Assembly: GCF_018326265.1 (NCBI RefSeq)
Contig: NZ_AP023360.1
Coordinates: forward strand, 7,065,001 to 7,129,000
Origin: Catellatospora sp. IY07-71
GTDB taxonomy: Bacteria > Actinomycetota > Actinomycetes > Mycobacteriales > Micromonosporaceae
DNA length: 64,000 nt
Direction: 5' to 3'
In this document: one piece after another, positions 1 to 9,343 of the stretch
Numbering within the stretch: the first letter of the stretch is position 1
How the letters are laid out: the number at the start of each line of letters is the position of its first letter
Program-made: the position numbers and the translations under genes
Notes under the pieces: generated by a model
Seen by the model: the letters and a program-made list of their open reading frames with translations, nothing else
Database searches by the model: none
Told to the model about the DNA's origin: nothing

Positions 1-1565
1 GCGACGGCGGACAGCCGCTGCGCGTCCTCGTCGGCCAGCGGCTTGGCCAGCTCGTCCAGCCCGTGCCGGTCGAAGAACGCGGTGTCGGTCTCCCCCGCCA
101 GGAACGCCGGGTGCCGCAGCACGTTGACCAGCAGGTCCCGGTTCGTGACCAGCCCATGCACCCGTGCCCCGGCCAGCGCCGACGCGAGTGCCCGCGCGGC
201 CTGCGCCCTCGTCGGCGCCCAGACGATCACCTTGGCGAGCATCGGGTCGTAATGCGGCGTCACGACGTCCCCGGAGGTCACGCCGCTGTCCACCCGCACC
301 ACCACGCCGGTCGCGCCGCCCGCGCCCGCCGCGTGGGCCACACTCGACCCGCTGGTCAAGCCCGGCCCGCCGGCCGCGCTCGCCGCCAACCCCGCGGAGG
401 CGCCCTGCAGTTTCGGGGAAACTGCACCCGAGCCGACCCGAGTTCCTGCAGTTTCCCTGAAACCGGGGGCCGGCGACGCCGCCGGGGCGGGGTGGCCGAA
501 CTCGGTGGTGGTGGTGGGGAGGGTGAAGGTGTGCAGGGGGCCGGTCTGGGGGCGCCAGGTGTGGGCGGGGTCCTCGGCGTAGAGGCGGACCTCGATGGCG
601 TGGCCGGTCATGGTGGGCGGGGTGGGTGGGAGGGCGGCGCCCTCGGCGACGTCGAGCTGGAGGGCGACGAGGTCCAGGCCGGTGACCAGCTCGGTGACGG
701 GGTGCTCGACCTGGAGGCGGGTGTTCATCTCCAGGAAGTGGAACGCGCCGTCGGCGCTCGCCAGAAACTCGACGGTGCCCGCGCCGACGTATCCGATCGC
801 GGCCGCGGCCGCGGTGGCCGCCTGCTGCAGGCGTTCCCGCATCGCGGCGTCGACCAGCGGGGACGGGGCCTCCTCGACGACCTTCTGGTGACGGCGCTGG
901 ATGGAGCACTCGCGCTCCCCCAGCGCCCACACGGTGCCGTCCGTGTCGGCCATGACCTGCACCTCGATGTGCCGGCCGGTGGCCAGATAGGGCTCGCAGA
1001 ACACCGTCGGGTCGCCGAACGCGGTCGCCGCCTCGGCGCGGGCGGCCTCGACCTGGCCGGGCAGCTCGGCGAGGGTGCGTACCACCCGCATGCCCCGGCC
1101 GCCGCCGCCCGCCGACGCCTTGATCAGCACCGGGAGGTCGGCCTCGGTGACCGCGGCCGGGTCGAGTTCGGGCAGCACGGGCACGCCCGCGGCGGCCATC
1201 AGCTTCTTCGACGCGATCTTCGAGCCCATCGCGTCGACGGCCTCCGGCGTCGGCCCGACCCAGGTCAGCCCGGCGTCGAGCACGGCCTGCGCGAACGCGG
1301 CGTTCTCGGACAGGAAGCCGTAGCCGGGGTGGACCGCGTCGGCCCCCGCCGCCCGCGCCGCCTCGATGATCAGGTCGGCGCGCAGGTACGTCTCGGCTGC
1401 GGTGACGCCGGGCAGGCGTACCGCGATGTCGGCCTCGCGGGCGTGCAGCGCGCGGGCGTCGGCGTCGGAGTAGACGGCGACGGTGGTGATGCCGCGCTCG
1501 CGGCAGGTCCGGAAGACCCGGCGGGCGATCTCACCACGGTTGGCGACCAGCAGTCTGGAGATCAT
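1..1565 (-). CDS. acyl-CoA carboxylase biotin carboxylase subunit (3' end beyond left edge)
   Basis: This is the ATP-dependent biotin carboxylase subunit of an acyl-CoA carboxylase; about 521 residues are visible and the C-terminal part lies outside the window. The N-terminus begins MISRLLVANRGEIARR, the standard biotin-carboxylase opening. It is followed by HPGYGFLSEN, the ATP-grasp glycine loop KASAGGGGRGM, and EMNTRLQVEHPVTE with the catalytic Glu/Arg region. The ATG at 1565 lies 4 bases after the stop of the carboxyltransferase gene, so translation is probably coupled. Between residues about 355 and 420 there is an Ala/Gly/Ser-rich insert, absent from typical family members, just before RVDSGVTSGD. 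The insert contains the palindromic repeat at 404-463. The substrate is probably a branched acyl-CoA (methylcrotonyl- or geranyl-type), judged from the neighbours only. Confidence 0.93.
   Translation of the reverse strand, partial: MISRLLVANRGEIARRVFRTCRERGITTVAVYSDADARALHAREADIAVRLPGVTAAETYLRADLIIEAARAAGADAVHPGYGFLSENAAFAQAVLDAGLTWVGPTPEAVDAMGSKIASKKLMAAAGVPVLPELDPAAVTEADLPVLIKASAGGGGRGMRVVRTLAELPGQVEAARAEAATAFGDPTVFCEPYLATGRHIEVQVMADTDGTVWALGERECSIQRRHQKVVEEAPSPLVDAAMRERLQQAATAAAAAIGYVGAGTVEFLASADGAFHFLEMNTRLQVEHPVTELVTGLDLVALQLDVAEGAALPPTPPTMTGHAIEVRLYAEDPAHTWRPQTGPLHTFTLPTTTTEFGHPAPAASPAPGFRETAGTRVGSGAVSPKLQGASAGLAASAAGGPGLTSGSSVAHAAGAGGATGVVVRVDSGVTSGDVVTPHYDPMLAKVIVWAPTRAQAARALASALAGARVHGLVTNRDLLVNVLRHPAFLAGETDTAFFDRHGLDELAKPLADEDAQRLSAV
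404..463. repeat. pair of TGCAGTTTC palindromes inside the biotin carboxylase gene
   Basis: The 11-mer CCTGCAGTTTC occurs at 404-414 and again at 445-455. The first copy forms a perfect 9-bp inverted repeat, TGCAGTTTC-GGG-GAAACTGCA (406-426). The second forms a 5-bp stem, GTTTC-CCT-GAAAC (451-463). Both lie in frame in the reading frame on the opposite strand and coincide with a non-conserved insert of the enzyme. This looks like a small dispersed palindromic element that has inserted and become coding; copy number elsewhere in the genome is unknown. Confidence 0.7.
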
Positions 1566-1569
1566 GTCG

Positions 1570-3161
<1,592 letters not shown>

Positions 3162-3165
<4 letters not shown>

Positions 3166-4904
3166 AGCAGCTCCTCGGGAATGTCGACGTACCGGGACCG
3201 CAGCCACTCGCCCAGCCCCTTGCCCTGCGGATCGAACCGGGTGCCCGCCGACACCCCGTCCCCGAGCAGCCCCTCCACCACGAAGTTCACCGCCCGCAGA
3301 TTCGGCAGCAGATACCTGGTCACGGTCAGCCCCGCCGCCTCCGGCAGCAGCCGCACCAGCTCCTTCTCATCCAGCACCGCCACCAGCCACCCGTAGGCCG
3401 CGTCACCGCGCACCCACACCCCGATGTTCGCGGTGCCCCCCTTGTCCCCACTCCGCGCCCCGGCCACCACCCCCAACGGCCGCGAAAGGAAGGGCACCTT
3501 CTTATCGTTTTCCGTAGTAGAAGGTGCCCTTCCAAACGGCTCCCTGCTTACGGCTATGGCCTCGCCGGGAGGCACGGCCGTGCTGACGGTGGGGGCGACG
3601 GGGTGTTCGGTGCCGTCCGGCAGGACGACGGTGTGCGGGACCTGGGCGGCGGGGATCAGCGCCGAGGTGAAGACGCCGAAGGGAGTGCCGTCGCCGGGTG
3701 GGGCGAGCATGGTGAAGCCGGGATAGCTCGCCAGGGCCAGCTCGACGGCGGCGCCGCTGAAGGCGCGGCCGACGACGCTCGGGTCCGGGTCCTTCACGGT
3801 GGCGTGCAGCAGGGCGCTCGCCTCCTCCTGGCCGGGCGCGTCGGCGTGGTCGGTGCGGGCCAGCCGCCAGACCAGCTCCTGCGGTGCGCGGCGCAGCCCG
3901 GCGGTGAGCTGCTCGCAGGCCAGCGCCGCCTTGGCCTCGATGTCGAGCCCGGTGAGCACGAACGTGACGTCGTTGCGGAACCCGCCGAGGGCGTTCAGGC
4001 CGACCTTCACCGTGTCCGGCGGCGCCTCGCCGCGTACCCCCGTGATGCGCACCCGGTCCGGGCCGTCCTCGGCGAGGGTGACCGTGTCGAGGCGGGCGAC
4101 GACGTCGGGGCCGAGGTAGCGCGGGGTGTCCACCTCGTACAGCAGCTGGGCGGTGACGGTGCCCGGGTTCACCACCCCGCCCGTGCCGGGATGCTTGGTG
4201 ATCACGCTGGTGCCGTCGGCGTACACCTCGGCCAGCGGGAATCCCGGCCGGCCGATCCGGTGCTCGGTGAAGAACGCGTAGTTGCCGCCGGTCGCCTGCG
4301 CGCCGCACTCGATGACGTGCCCGGCCACGACGGCGCCCGCGAGCGCGTCGAAGTCGTCGCGAGCCCAGCCGAAGTGCGCCGCGGCGGGTCCGACGACCAG
4401 CGACGCGTCGGTGACCCGCCCGGTGACCACGATGTCGGCGCCCTCGGTCAGCGCGTACGCGATGCCCCACGCGCCGAGGTACGCGTTGGCGGCCAGCGGC
4501 TGCCCGAGTCCCAGCTCGTCGGCGCGCCCGAGCAGGTCGTCGCCGGTCACGTACGCGATGCGCGGGCGCAGCCCGAGCCGCTCGGCGAGCGCGCCGACCG
4601 CCCCGGCCAGCCCCGCCGGGTTCAGCCCGCCCGCGTTGGCGACGATCTTCACGCCGCGCTCCAGCGCGTCGCCGAGGCACTGCTCCAGCTGCTTCAGGAA
4701 CGTCTTGGCGTATCCGGTGGCCGGGTCCTTCATCCGGTCCCGGGCCAGGATCAGCATGGTCAGCTCGGCCAGGTAGTCGCCGGTCAGCACGTCGACCGGC
4801 CCGCCGTCGAGCATCTCCCGCATCGCGGACAGCCGGTCACCGTAGAACCCGGACACGTTCGCGATCCGCAGCGGCGCGCGCCCGCTGCCGGCCGTCTCGC
4901 TCAT
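3162..4904 (-). CDS. AtuA-like (acyclic terpene utilisation family, DUF1446) protein
   Basis: This 580-residue protein matches the AtuA family: an N-terminal DUF1446 domain (from RIANVSGFYGDR, residues about 13-400) and a C-terminal small AtuA-like domain with GVVAGARSGDKGGTANIGVWVRGD. The biochemical activity of the family is not settled. In Pseudomonas the genes lie in the citronellol/geraniol pathway next to geranyl-CoA carboxylase, matching the neighbouring carboxylase genes here. Start ATG 4904 has GAGG upstream and its last bases overlap the stop of an 18-codon reading frame. Residues about 458-473 (SREPFGRAPSTTENDKK region) are a non-family insert encoded by the palindrome at 3488-3533, between the two conserved domains. 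Confidence 0.88.
3488..3533. repeat. GGAAGGGCACCTTCT palindromic element inside the AtuA-like gene
   Basis: There is a perfect 15-bp inverted repeat: GGAAGGGCACCTTCT at 3488-3502 and its reverse complement at 3519-3533, with a 16-base loop. It sits wholly inside the AtuA-like reading frame without breaking it and encodes a linker between the two domains. The base composition of the loop (AT-rich) differs from the surrounding gene. It looks like a REP/MITE-type mobile palindrome. Confidence 0.8.
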
Positions 4905-4957
4905 GCCGCCACCTCGCCGTGTTCAGCTCCGCGAAGAGGCGTGGTCCGCTCGTTCAT
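4901..4957 (-). CDS. possible 18-residue coupling ORF between TIGR03084 and AtuA-like genes
   Basis: An 18-codon frame ([18 protein letters not shown]) begins at an ATG whose bases overlap the TGA of the TIGR03084 gene (ATGA, 4954-4957). It ends at a TGA overlapping the ATG of the AtuA-like gene (ATGA, 4901-4904). No independent ribosome-binding site is visible, so it could only be translated by re-initiation. It may pass ribosomes from one gene to the next, be a remnant of a deleted gene, or be chance. Confidence 0.3.
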   Translation of the reverse strand: MNERTTPLRGAEHGEVAA

Positions 4958-5778
4958 CGCGTCACCGCGCCCCGCTCCGCCTGGCCGCGGCCTTGCGGAG
5001 CGCGCCCGGTGCCGGGTGGCCCGGCGAAGGCCTGGGCGATGTCCAGCCAGCGGCCGGCGTCCGGTCCCTCGGCCCGCAGCGCCAGGTCGGCGCGGTGGCG
5101 GCGCTGGGTGACCAGCAGGCAGAAGTCGAGGGCAGGGCCGGTGACCCGCTGCGCGGCGTCGTCAGGTCCCCAGGTCCAGGTGTCGCCGTCGGGCGCGGTG
5201 AGCGCGACGTGGAACGGCTCGGCGGGCGCGTCGAGGGCGTTGGCGGCGTACGCGAAGTCGCGGGTGCGTACGCCGAGGTGGGCGATGTGGCGCAGCCGGG
5301 CGCTGGGTTCGCGCACGATGCCGAGGGTGTCGGCGAGGTCCTGGCCGTGCGCCCAGGTCTCCATGATCCGGGCGGTGGCCATGGACGCGGCGCTCATGGG
5401 CGGCCCGTACCAGGGCAGCCGCGCTCCGGGCGGGACGGCGGCGAGCGCGGCGCGCAGCGCGGCCCGGCCTCGCCGCCAGCGGGCCAGCAGCTGCTCGGGC
5501 GGCAGCACCGCCAGCTCCGCGGCACCGGCGTCGACGAAGCGCAGCGGGTCGGGCGAGCCGGCGAGGTCGAGCAGGGCCTGCTGGAAGCCGTCGACGTCGG
5601 TCGCGGCGAGCAGGCTGCGCTCGTCGGTCCACAGCAGATGCGCGACCTGGTGGGCGATCGTCCAGCCGGCGGCGGGCGTGGGCGCCGCCCAGCGGTCGGC
5701 GGGCAGGTCCGCCACGAGGCGGTCGGCGTCGGCGCTCTCGGCGTCCAGATCGGTCAGCAGTGCCTCGATGTCGGCCAT
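4954..5778 (-). CDS. TIGR03084 family DinB-like metal-binding protein
   Basis: This 274-residue protein has the DinB/maleylpyruvate-isomerase-like helical fold. Visible features are [15 protein letters not shown] and [15 protein letters not shown], whose histidines are the usual metal ligands. TIGR03084 proteins are actinobacterial and commonly lie next to AtuA-like and acyl-CoA carboxylase genes; their reaction is unknown. I chose ATG 5778 because GGGAGGAG lies about 6 bases upstream. The frame extends to 5856, but those residues are not family-like and would cross the operator-like palindrome. It is the first gene of the leftward operon. Confidence 0.88.
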   Translation of the reverse strand: MADIEALLTDLDAESADADRLVADLPADRWAAPTPAAGWTIAHQVAHLLWTDERSLLAATDVDGFQQALLDLAGSPDPLRFVDAGAAELAVLPPEQLLARWRRGRAALRAALAAVPPGARLPWYGPPMSAASMATARIMETWAHGQDLADTLGIVREPSARLRHIAHLGVRTRDFAYAANALDAPAEPFHVALTAPDGDTWTWGPDDAAQRVTGPALDFCLLVTQRRHRADLALRAEGPDAGRWLDIAQAFAGPPGTGRAPQGRGQAERGAVTR

Positions 5779-5828
5779 GCGCGCTCCTCCCGCTTTCGGT
5801 ACCACCCTCCCGCCGAGGCCTAAAAAAG

Positions 5829-5842
5829 TCAAGCGCGCTTGA
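5829..5842. promoter_or_regulatory. 14-bp palindrome, candidate repressor operator of the AtuA/carboxylase operon
   Basis: TCAAGCGCGCTTGA is a perfect 14-bp palindrome lying 51 bases upstream of the TIGR03084 start. Its size and symmetry suit a TetR-type dimer, the usual regulators of acyl-CoA catabolic operons in actinobacteria. The regulator gene is not in the window, and the site could equally control the rightward hydrolase gene. Confidence 0.55.
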
Positions 5843-5866
5843 TTTCTTTCTGGCACATCTCATGTA

Positions 5867-5896
5867 TTGACGCACGCCACAGCCGTGCCCCTTAAT
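5867..5896 (+). promoter_or_regulatory. possible sigma-70-type promoter of the secreted hydrolase gene
   Basis: TTGACG (5867-5872) and CTTAAT (5891-5896) are separated by 18 bases and lie 46 bases upstream of the GTG start at 5942. The -35 hexamer is close to consensus; the -10 is weak. Confidence 0.4.
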
Positions 5897-5941
5897 CCAA
5901 CGCAAGGAAACGTCGTTTCGTTGATGGAAACAGGAGGCACC

Positions 5942-6910
5942 GTGATACGCCGCGCCGCCCTAGCCCTCGCCCTCGCCGCCGCACTCGTCGCCGCGCCCGC
6001 CGCCACCGCCACCGCGGCCGTGCCCGGGGTCGTCGAGGTCAGCAACACCGTCGACATCCGCTGCGCGTTCTACGTCATGCGGGCCAGCGCCGACTGGTAC
6101 TTCCCGTCCGGCACCCCGCGCGGGCTGGTCTACCTCCAGCACGGGTTCTCCCGCAGCAACGGGAACATGCAGGACCTCGCCGAGCACTACGCGGCCGCGG
6201 GCTTCGTCGTATTCGCGCCGACCCTGCCGTCGGCGAACCTCTACGGCTGCACCGTGAACAACATCGGCAACAACACCGACTTCCTCAACAACGTCGCCGA
6301 CCTGCTCGGCAAGGCGACCGACCCGAACGACAAGCTGGGGCGCAGCTTCGCCGACGCCCGCAACAGGGCCGGCCGGGCGGGGCTGGCGCTGCCCACCACG
6401 TACGTCCTGTCCGGGCACTCCGCGGGCGGCGAGGTCGCGTCCTATGTCGCCAACCGGCTGCGCACCACCTACCCGGCGCAGTTCGGCCGGGTGAAGGCGC
6501 TGGTCCTGCTCGACCCGGTCAAGTCGCCGGTCGGCTCCAGCACGGTCGACGCGTTCCGCGGGCTGCGCACCACCGGCCTGCCCATGTACGCGATCTCGTC
6601 GCCGCCGTACCTGGCCAACAGCGACGCCAGCGGCACCGTGGCGCTGACCGGCGAGGTGCCGCGCCCGTTCCTGGGTGTACGGCTGACCAGCGGCTGCCAT
6701 TGCGACGCCGAGGGCGGCAGCACCGACGGCCTGTGCACGCTGACCTCGGGCACGCCCCAGACCGAGAACGTGACCGCGCTGCAGACCCTGGCCGTGGCCT
6801 GGGCCGTGGACGGGGCGGCCGGGACCACGACCCCGGCCTACTACCCGGGCGGGGCCTACTATGACGGCCTGCTCGCCGCAGGCACGACCCAGACCCTGTC
6901 CGGCGTATAG
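5942..6910 (+). CDS. secreted alpha/beta hydrolase
   Basis: This 322-residue protein has a cleavable signal peptide (MIRRAALALALAAALVAAPA, cleavage probably after ATATAA). The hydrolase domain shows the oxyanion-hole strand YLQHGFSRSNGNM and the nucleophile elbow GHSAGGEVASY, with Ser as the likely nucleophile. It resembles the chlorophyllase/PAF-acetylhydrolase-like group, and the substrate is unknown. Four cysteines near the C-terminus (CHC and GLC region) may form disulfides, fitting secretion. I chose GTG 5942 because AGGAGG lies 4 bases upstream. The frame is open from 5867, but the extra residues would precede the signal peptide. Confidence 0.82.
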   Translation: MIRRAALALALAAALVAAPAATATAAVPGVVEVSNTVDIRCAFYVMRASADWYFPSGTPRGLVYLQHGFSRSNGNMQDLAEHYAAAGFVVFAPTLPSANLYGCTVNNIGNNTDFLNNVADLLGKATDPNDKLGRSFADARNRAGRAGLALPTTYVLSGHSAGGEVASYVANRLRTTYPAQFGRVKALVLLDPVKSPVGSSTVDAFRGLRTTGLPMYAISSPPYLANSDASGTVALTGEVPRPFLGVRLTSGCHCDAEGGSTDGLCTLTSGTPQTENVTALQTLAVAWAVDGAAGTTTPAYYPGGAYYDGLLAAGTTQTLSGV

Positions 6911-6918
6911 CCGAGCAG

Positions 6919-6954
6919 CCCGGACGGCGCGGCGGGAGGGCCGCGCCGTCCGGG
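6919..6954. terminator. bidirectional hairpin between convergent genes
   Basis: Perfect 15-bp arms starting CCCGGACGGC (6919-6933 and 6940-6954) surround a 6-base loop, 8 bases after the hydrolase stop and just before the stop of the convergent YchJ-like gene. There is no U-tract, as usual in high-GC actinobacteria. Confidence 0.8.
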
Positions 6955-6955
6955 A

Positions 6956-7345
6956 TCAGATCGGTGCGACGTAGTACCAGCGGCCGTCTTCGCGCACGAA
7001 GCGGCTGTGCTCCTCCAGCACGTCGGCCCGGCCGCCGTCGCGGTAGTGCGCCCGGAACAGGACCGTACCCTCCGTGTCGAACATGCTGCCCCGGTCGGCG
7101 GCCAGCACCTCCAGCCGGGTGTAGCGCGGCCCGCCGGCCAGGTCCAGCTCCCGCGGCCGAGTGGTGGGATGCCAGGTGCGCAGCAGGTACGCCGGGTCGC
7201 CCAGCGCGAACGCGCTGAATCGCGAGCGCATGAGCTGCTCGGCGGTGGGCGCGTCGGCGCCCCGGTGCCAGCGGGCGCAGCAGTCGGGGTACGCCTGGCC
7301 GCTGCCACACGGGCAGGTGGCGGGCTTGTGCTGAGGTCTTGCCAT
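6956..7345 (-). CDS. YchJ-like SEC-C motif protein
   Basis: This 129-residue protein begins with a SEC-C zinc motif (CPCGSGQAYPDCC) followed by AEQLMRSRFSAFALGDPAYLL and an NTF2-like C-terminal half ending DGRWYYVAP. This is the standard architecture and length of the UPF0225/YchJ family. The role is unknown; the zinc motif resembles that of the SecA tail. The start is uncertain: ATG 7345 (MARPQHK) fits the family best, ATG 7354 adds three residues, and neither has a strong ribosome-binding site. The gene is convergent with the secreted hydrolase. Confidence 0.85.
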   Translation of the reverse strand: MARPQHKPATCPCGSGQAYPDCCARWHRGADAPTAEQLMRSRFSAFALGDPAYLLRTWHPTTRPRELDLAGGPRYTRLEVLAADRGSMFDTEGTVLFRAHYRDGGRADVLEEHSRFVREDGRWYYVAPI

Positions 7346-7479
7346 GGTCACCATGGTGGACCACCGGCCTGCGGGGGACGACGTCACGGCACCCCTTCCG
7401 GCTGAAGCCTTCAAATCACCGCAAAAACCATGACGGTCGGTAGGGTGGGAGGCAGTGACCAGCCGAGGGAGCTGCCAAG

Positions 7480-7890
7480 ATGACCGACTATCGGGCCGAG
7501 AAGCAGATCGACCAGGATGTGACCGACGCGTTCACGTACCTCTCTGATCCGGCCAACCTGCCGCAGTACTTCCCGCACATGAAGTCGGCGAAGCTGGTCG
7601 CGCCGGAGCTCGTGCGGACCACCGCGGTGGTCGACACCGACGGCGACGGCACCGAGGAGAAGGTCACCGGCGAGGCCTGGTTCCACGCCGACCCCGACGC
7701 CCACGAGATCACGTGGGGCTCCCCCGGCTCGGGAGACTACCGGGGCTCGCTCAAGGCGGCGGAGGGCGACGGATCGACCCTGCTCACGCTGCTGATCCAC
7801 ACCACCGACGACCATCCCGGGATCCAGGAGGGCCTGGACGAGGCCCTGAACGCGATCGCCGAACGGCTCGCCGACCAGTCCAGCCGCTAG
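7480..7890 (+). CDS. SRPBCC family (polyketide-cyclase-like) protein
   Basis: This 136-residue small protein fits the START/SRPBCC helix-grip fold: an N-terminal strand (YRAEKQIDQDVTDAFTYLSDPANLPQY), a helix, then a beta-rich middle and a long C-terminal helix. Such proteins bind hydrophobic ligands or act as cyclases and toxin-like factors, and nothing here identifies the ligand. ATG 7480 is preceded by GAGGGAGC. No operon partner is evident, as both flanking genes point the other way. Confidence 0.75.
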   Translation: MTDYRAEKQIDQDVTDAFTYLSDPANLPQYFPHMKSAKLVAPELVRTTAVVDTDGDGTEEKVTGEAWFHADPDAHEITWGSPGSGDYRGSLKAAEGDGSTLLTLLIHTTDDHPGIQEGLDEALNAIAERLADQSSR

Positions 7891-7910
7891 CTCGGCGCGA
7901 TCTCGCCGAG
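7891..7910. terminator. short hairpin after the SRPBCC gene
   Basis: CTCGGCG (7891-7897) pairs with CGCCGAG (7904-7910) across a 6-base loop, immediately after the TAG stop and ahead of the convergent DUF1772 gene. Confidence 0.5.
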
Positions 7911-7923
7911 GGACGCCGTCCGG

Positions 7924-8421
7924 TCAGCCCTGCCCGTATCGCAGCAGCGCCACAGCCAGGCAGATCGCCGCGAGGGTGGTGGCGAGCGTCCGGACGAGGT
8001 TCCACCGCGCCCAGGCCGCCTCATCGAAGCCGGCCCGCACGCCCGCGAGGTCGGTGATCGTGTCCGGCTCTCCCGCCGCCTTGAGCGCGTTGTTCTTCGG
8101 CACGTTCACCGCGACCGTGATCAGGAAGACGATGAGGTAGAGCAGGACCGCGACGAGCGTCCAGCTCAGCGCCGGTCCGCCGGGCCCGGCCAGCAGGGCG
8201 GCGGACGCGCCGGTGAGCGCCGGCGCGCCGAGGAAGCCGGTGAGCATGAACCACGGGTTGATGATCGCCCGGTCCAGCGCCTGGAACGCGCCCACGAAGG
8301 TCCGGTCGTCGGTGCGCCGCAGGCCCGGCATGACCGTGTGCGAGTACAGCCCGAACACCCCGGCCATGAGCCCCATCGACACCGCCGCCGCGACCAGCAC
8401 GATCTCGCGTACCGTCTCCAT
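7924..8421 (-). CDS. DUF1772 (anthrone-oxygenase-like) membrane protein
   Basis: This 165-residue protein has four predicted membrane segments (beginning LVAAAVSMGLMAGVFGLYSH, then FMLTGFLGAPALTG, TLVAVLLYLIVFLITV and a C-terminal one). It carries the family signature NVPKNNAL followed by W-ARWNLVRT. DUF1772 members include fungal anthrone oxygenases and many bacterial proteins of unknown function. ATG 8421 is taken as start; a GTG three codons upstream (8430) is also possible and neither has a clear ribosome-binding site. Confidence 0.78.
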   Translation of the reverse strand: METVREIVLVAAAVSMGLMAGVFGLYSHTVMPGLRRTDDRTFVGAFQALDRAIINPWFMLTGFLGAPALTGASAALLAGPGGPALSWTLVAVLLYLIVFLITVAVNVPKNNALKAAGEPDTITDLAGVRAGFDEAAWARWNLVRTLATTLAAICLAVALLRYGQG

Positions 8422-8471
8422 GCCGCCCACTCTGCCAGACGATCACGCCGATGGTGGCGGCCGGTGGCCGG

Positions 8472-9161
8472 TCAAGTCCAGATAGCACACGGTATGCCGT
8501 CGGCGAAGAACTCCGGCTCCGGCGGCAGCGATCCCGCCTGCCCGGCCAGCACCCGGCGCGCGCTCCAGGCGGCGGCCGCCGCGTCCAGCACGTCGTCGAC
8601 GCCCGCGGTCGCACCCGCCGTGCCCAGGTCACCGGCCGGCAGGACGCCCTCGGCCGCCAGCAGCACCCGCCGCTGCTCGACACCGGCCCAGGACGACTTG
8701 CGAAACGCGAGCGGCCCGCCCGCCATCGCCGCGAACGACAGCTCCGGGTGCACCTCGACGACGCGGTGAGTCCTGCCGCGCACCCACCCGTCCACGTCGA
8801 GGATCTTGGCGCGCAGGTGGAAGGCCTGCTGCGAGATGCCCTTGAGGCCGAGTTCGCGGTGCACCGCCGCGGCCGCGGCGTAGTCGGCCGCCTCGACCGC
8901 CCGGCGCACCGGCGTGATGAACACCGAGGAACGGCGGATGCCCGCCTTCGCGTACGCATGCAGGTCGGCGGCGCGCGGACCGTCGTCAGCCAGGCCGATC
9001 GGGATGTCGACGCCCACCACCTCGACGGGGCCGGTCTTCTCGGCCTCGGCGACCAGAGTGGCGATCGTCGCGCCGAAGTGGGCTGTCACGGCATCGCTGT
9101 CCAGCACGATGCCCACCCAGCCCGCTCGGCAGGCGTCCACACCCAGCACGCGTCCCGTCAC
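8472..9161 (-). CDS. DUF429 domain protein (predicted RNase H-fold)
   Basis: This 229-residue protein opens with RVLGVDACRAGWVGIVL and continues with VVGVDIPIGLAD, the two acidic strands that define DUF429 and its RNase H-like fold. Further on are the family blocks RRSSVFITPVRRAVEA and EVHPELSFAAM. The substrate is unknown. GTG 9161 gives the family-typical N-terminus. The frame is open to 9314, but that extension would pass through the palindromic repeat at 9190-9245 and is not family-like. Confidence 0.8.
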   Translation of the reverse strand: MTGRVLGVDACRAGWVGIVLDSDAVTAHFGATIATLVAEAEKTGPVEVVGVDIPIGLADDGPRAADLHAYAKAGIRRSSVFITPVRRAVEAADYAAAAAVHRELGLKGISQQAFHLRAKILDVDGWVRGRTHRVVEVHPELSFAAMAGGPLAFRKSSWAGVEQRRVLLAAEGVLPAGDLGTAGATAGVDDVLDAAAAAWSARRVLAGQAGSLPPEPEFFADGIPCAIWT

Positions 9162-9189
9162 CGCCCCAGCCTGCCACACACGGCGGCGC

Positions 9190-9245
9190 CGTAGATCTTG
9201 TGCAGTCGGTGCTGCTCTGACGACGACAACTGCACAAGATCTACG
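9190..9245. repeat. 17-bp inverted repeat, dispersed palindromic element (intergenic)
   Basis: CGTAGATCTTGTGCAGT (9190-9206) and its exact reverse complement (9229-9245) flank a 22-base loop. It lies between the divergent DUF429 and PfkB genes. It differs in sequence from the palindromes at 404 and 3488 but has the same design (long perfect arms, AT-richer than surroundings). It may form a cruciform or RNA hairpin. The position, upstream of both genes, argues against a terminator. Confidence 0.75.
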
Positions 9246-9343
9246 TTTGCGGCGGGACAGTGGGAGCCGGGGATCGACGGTAGGCTGGCCCGGACCCACC
9301 GCTCGGGCCGACATTTCCTGCTCTATCCGGAAGGTGGGCTTCC

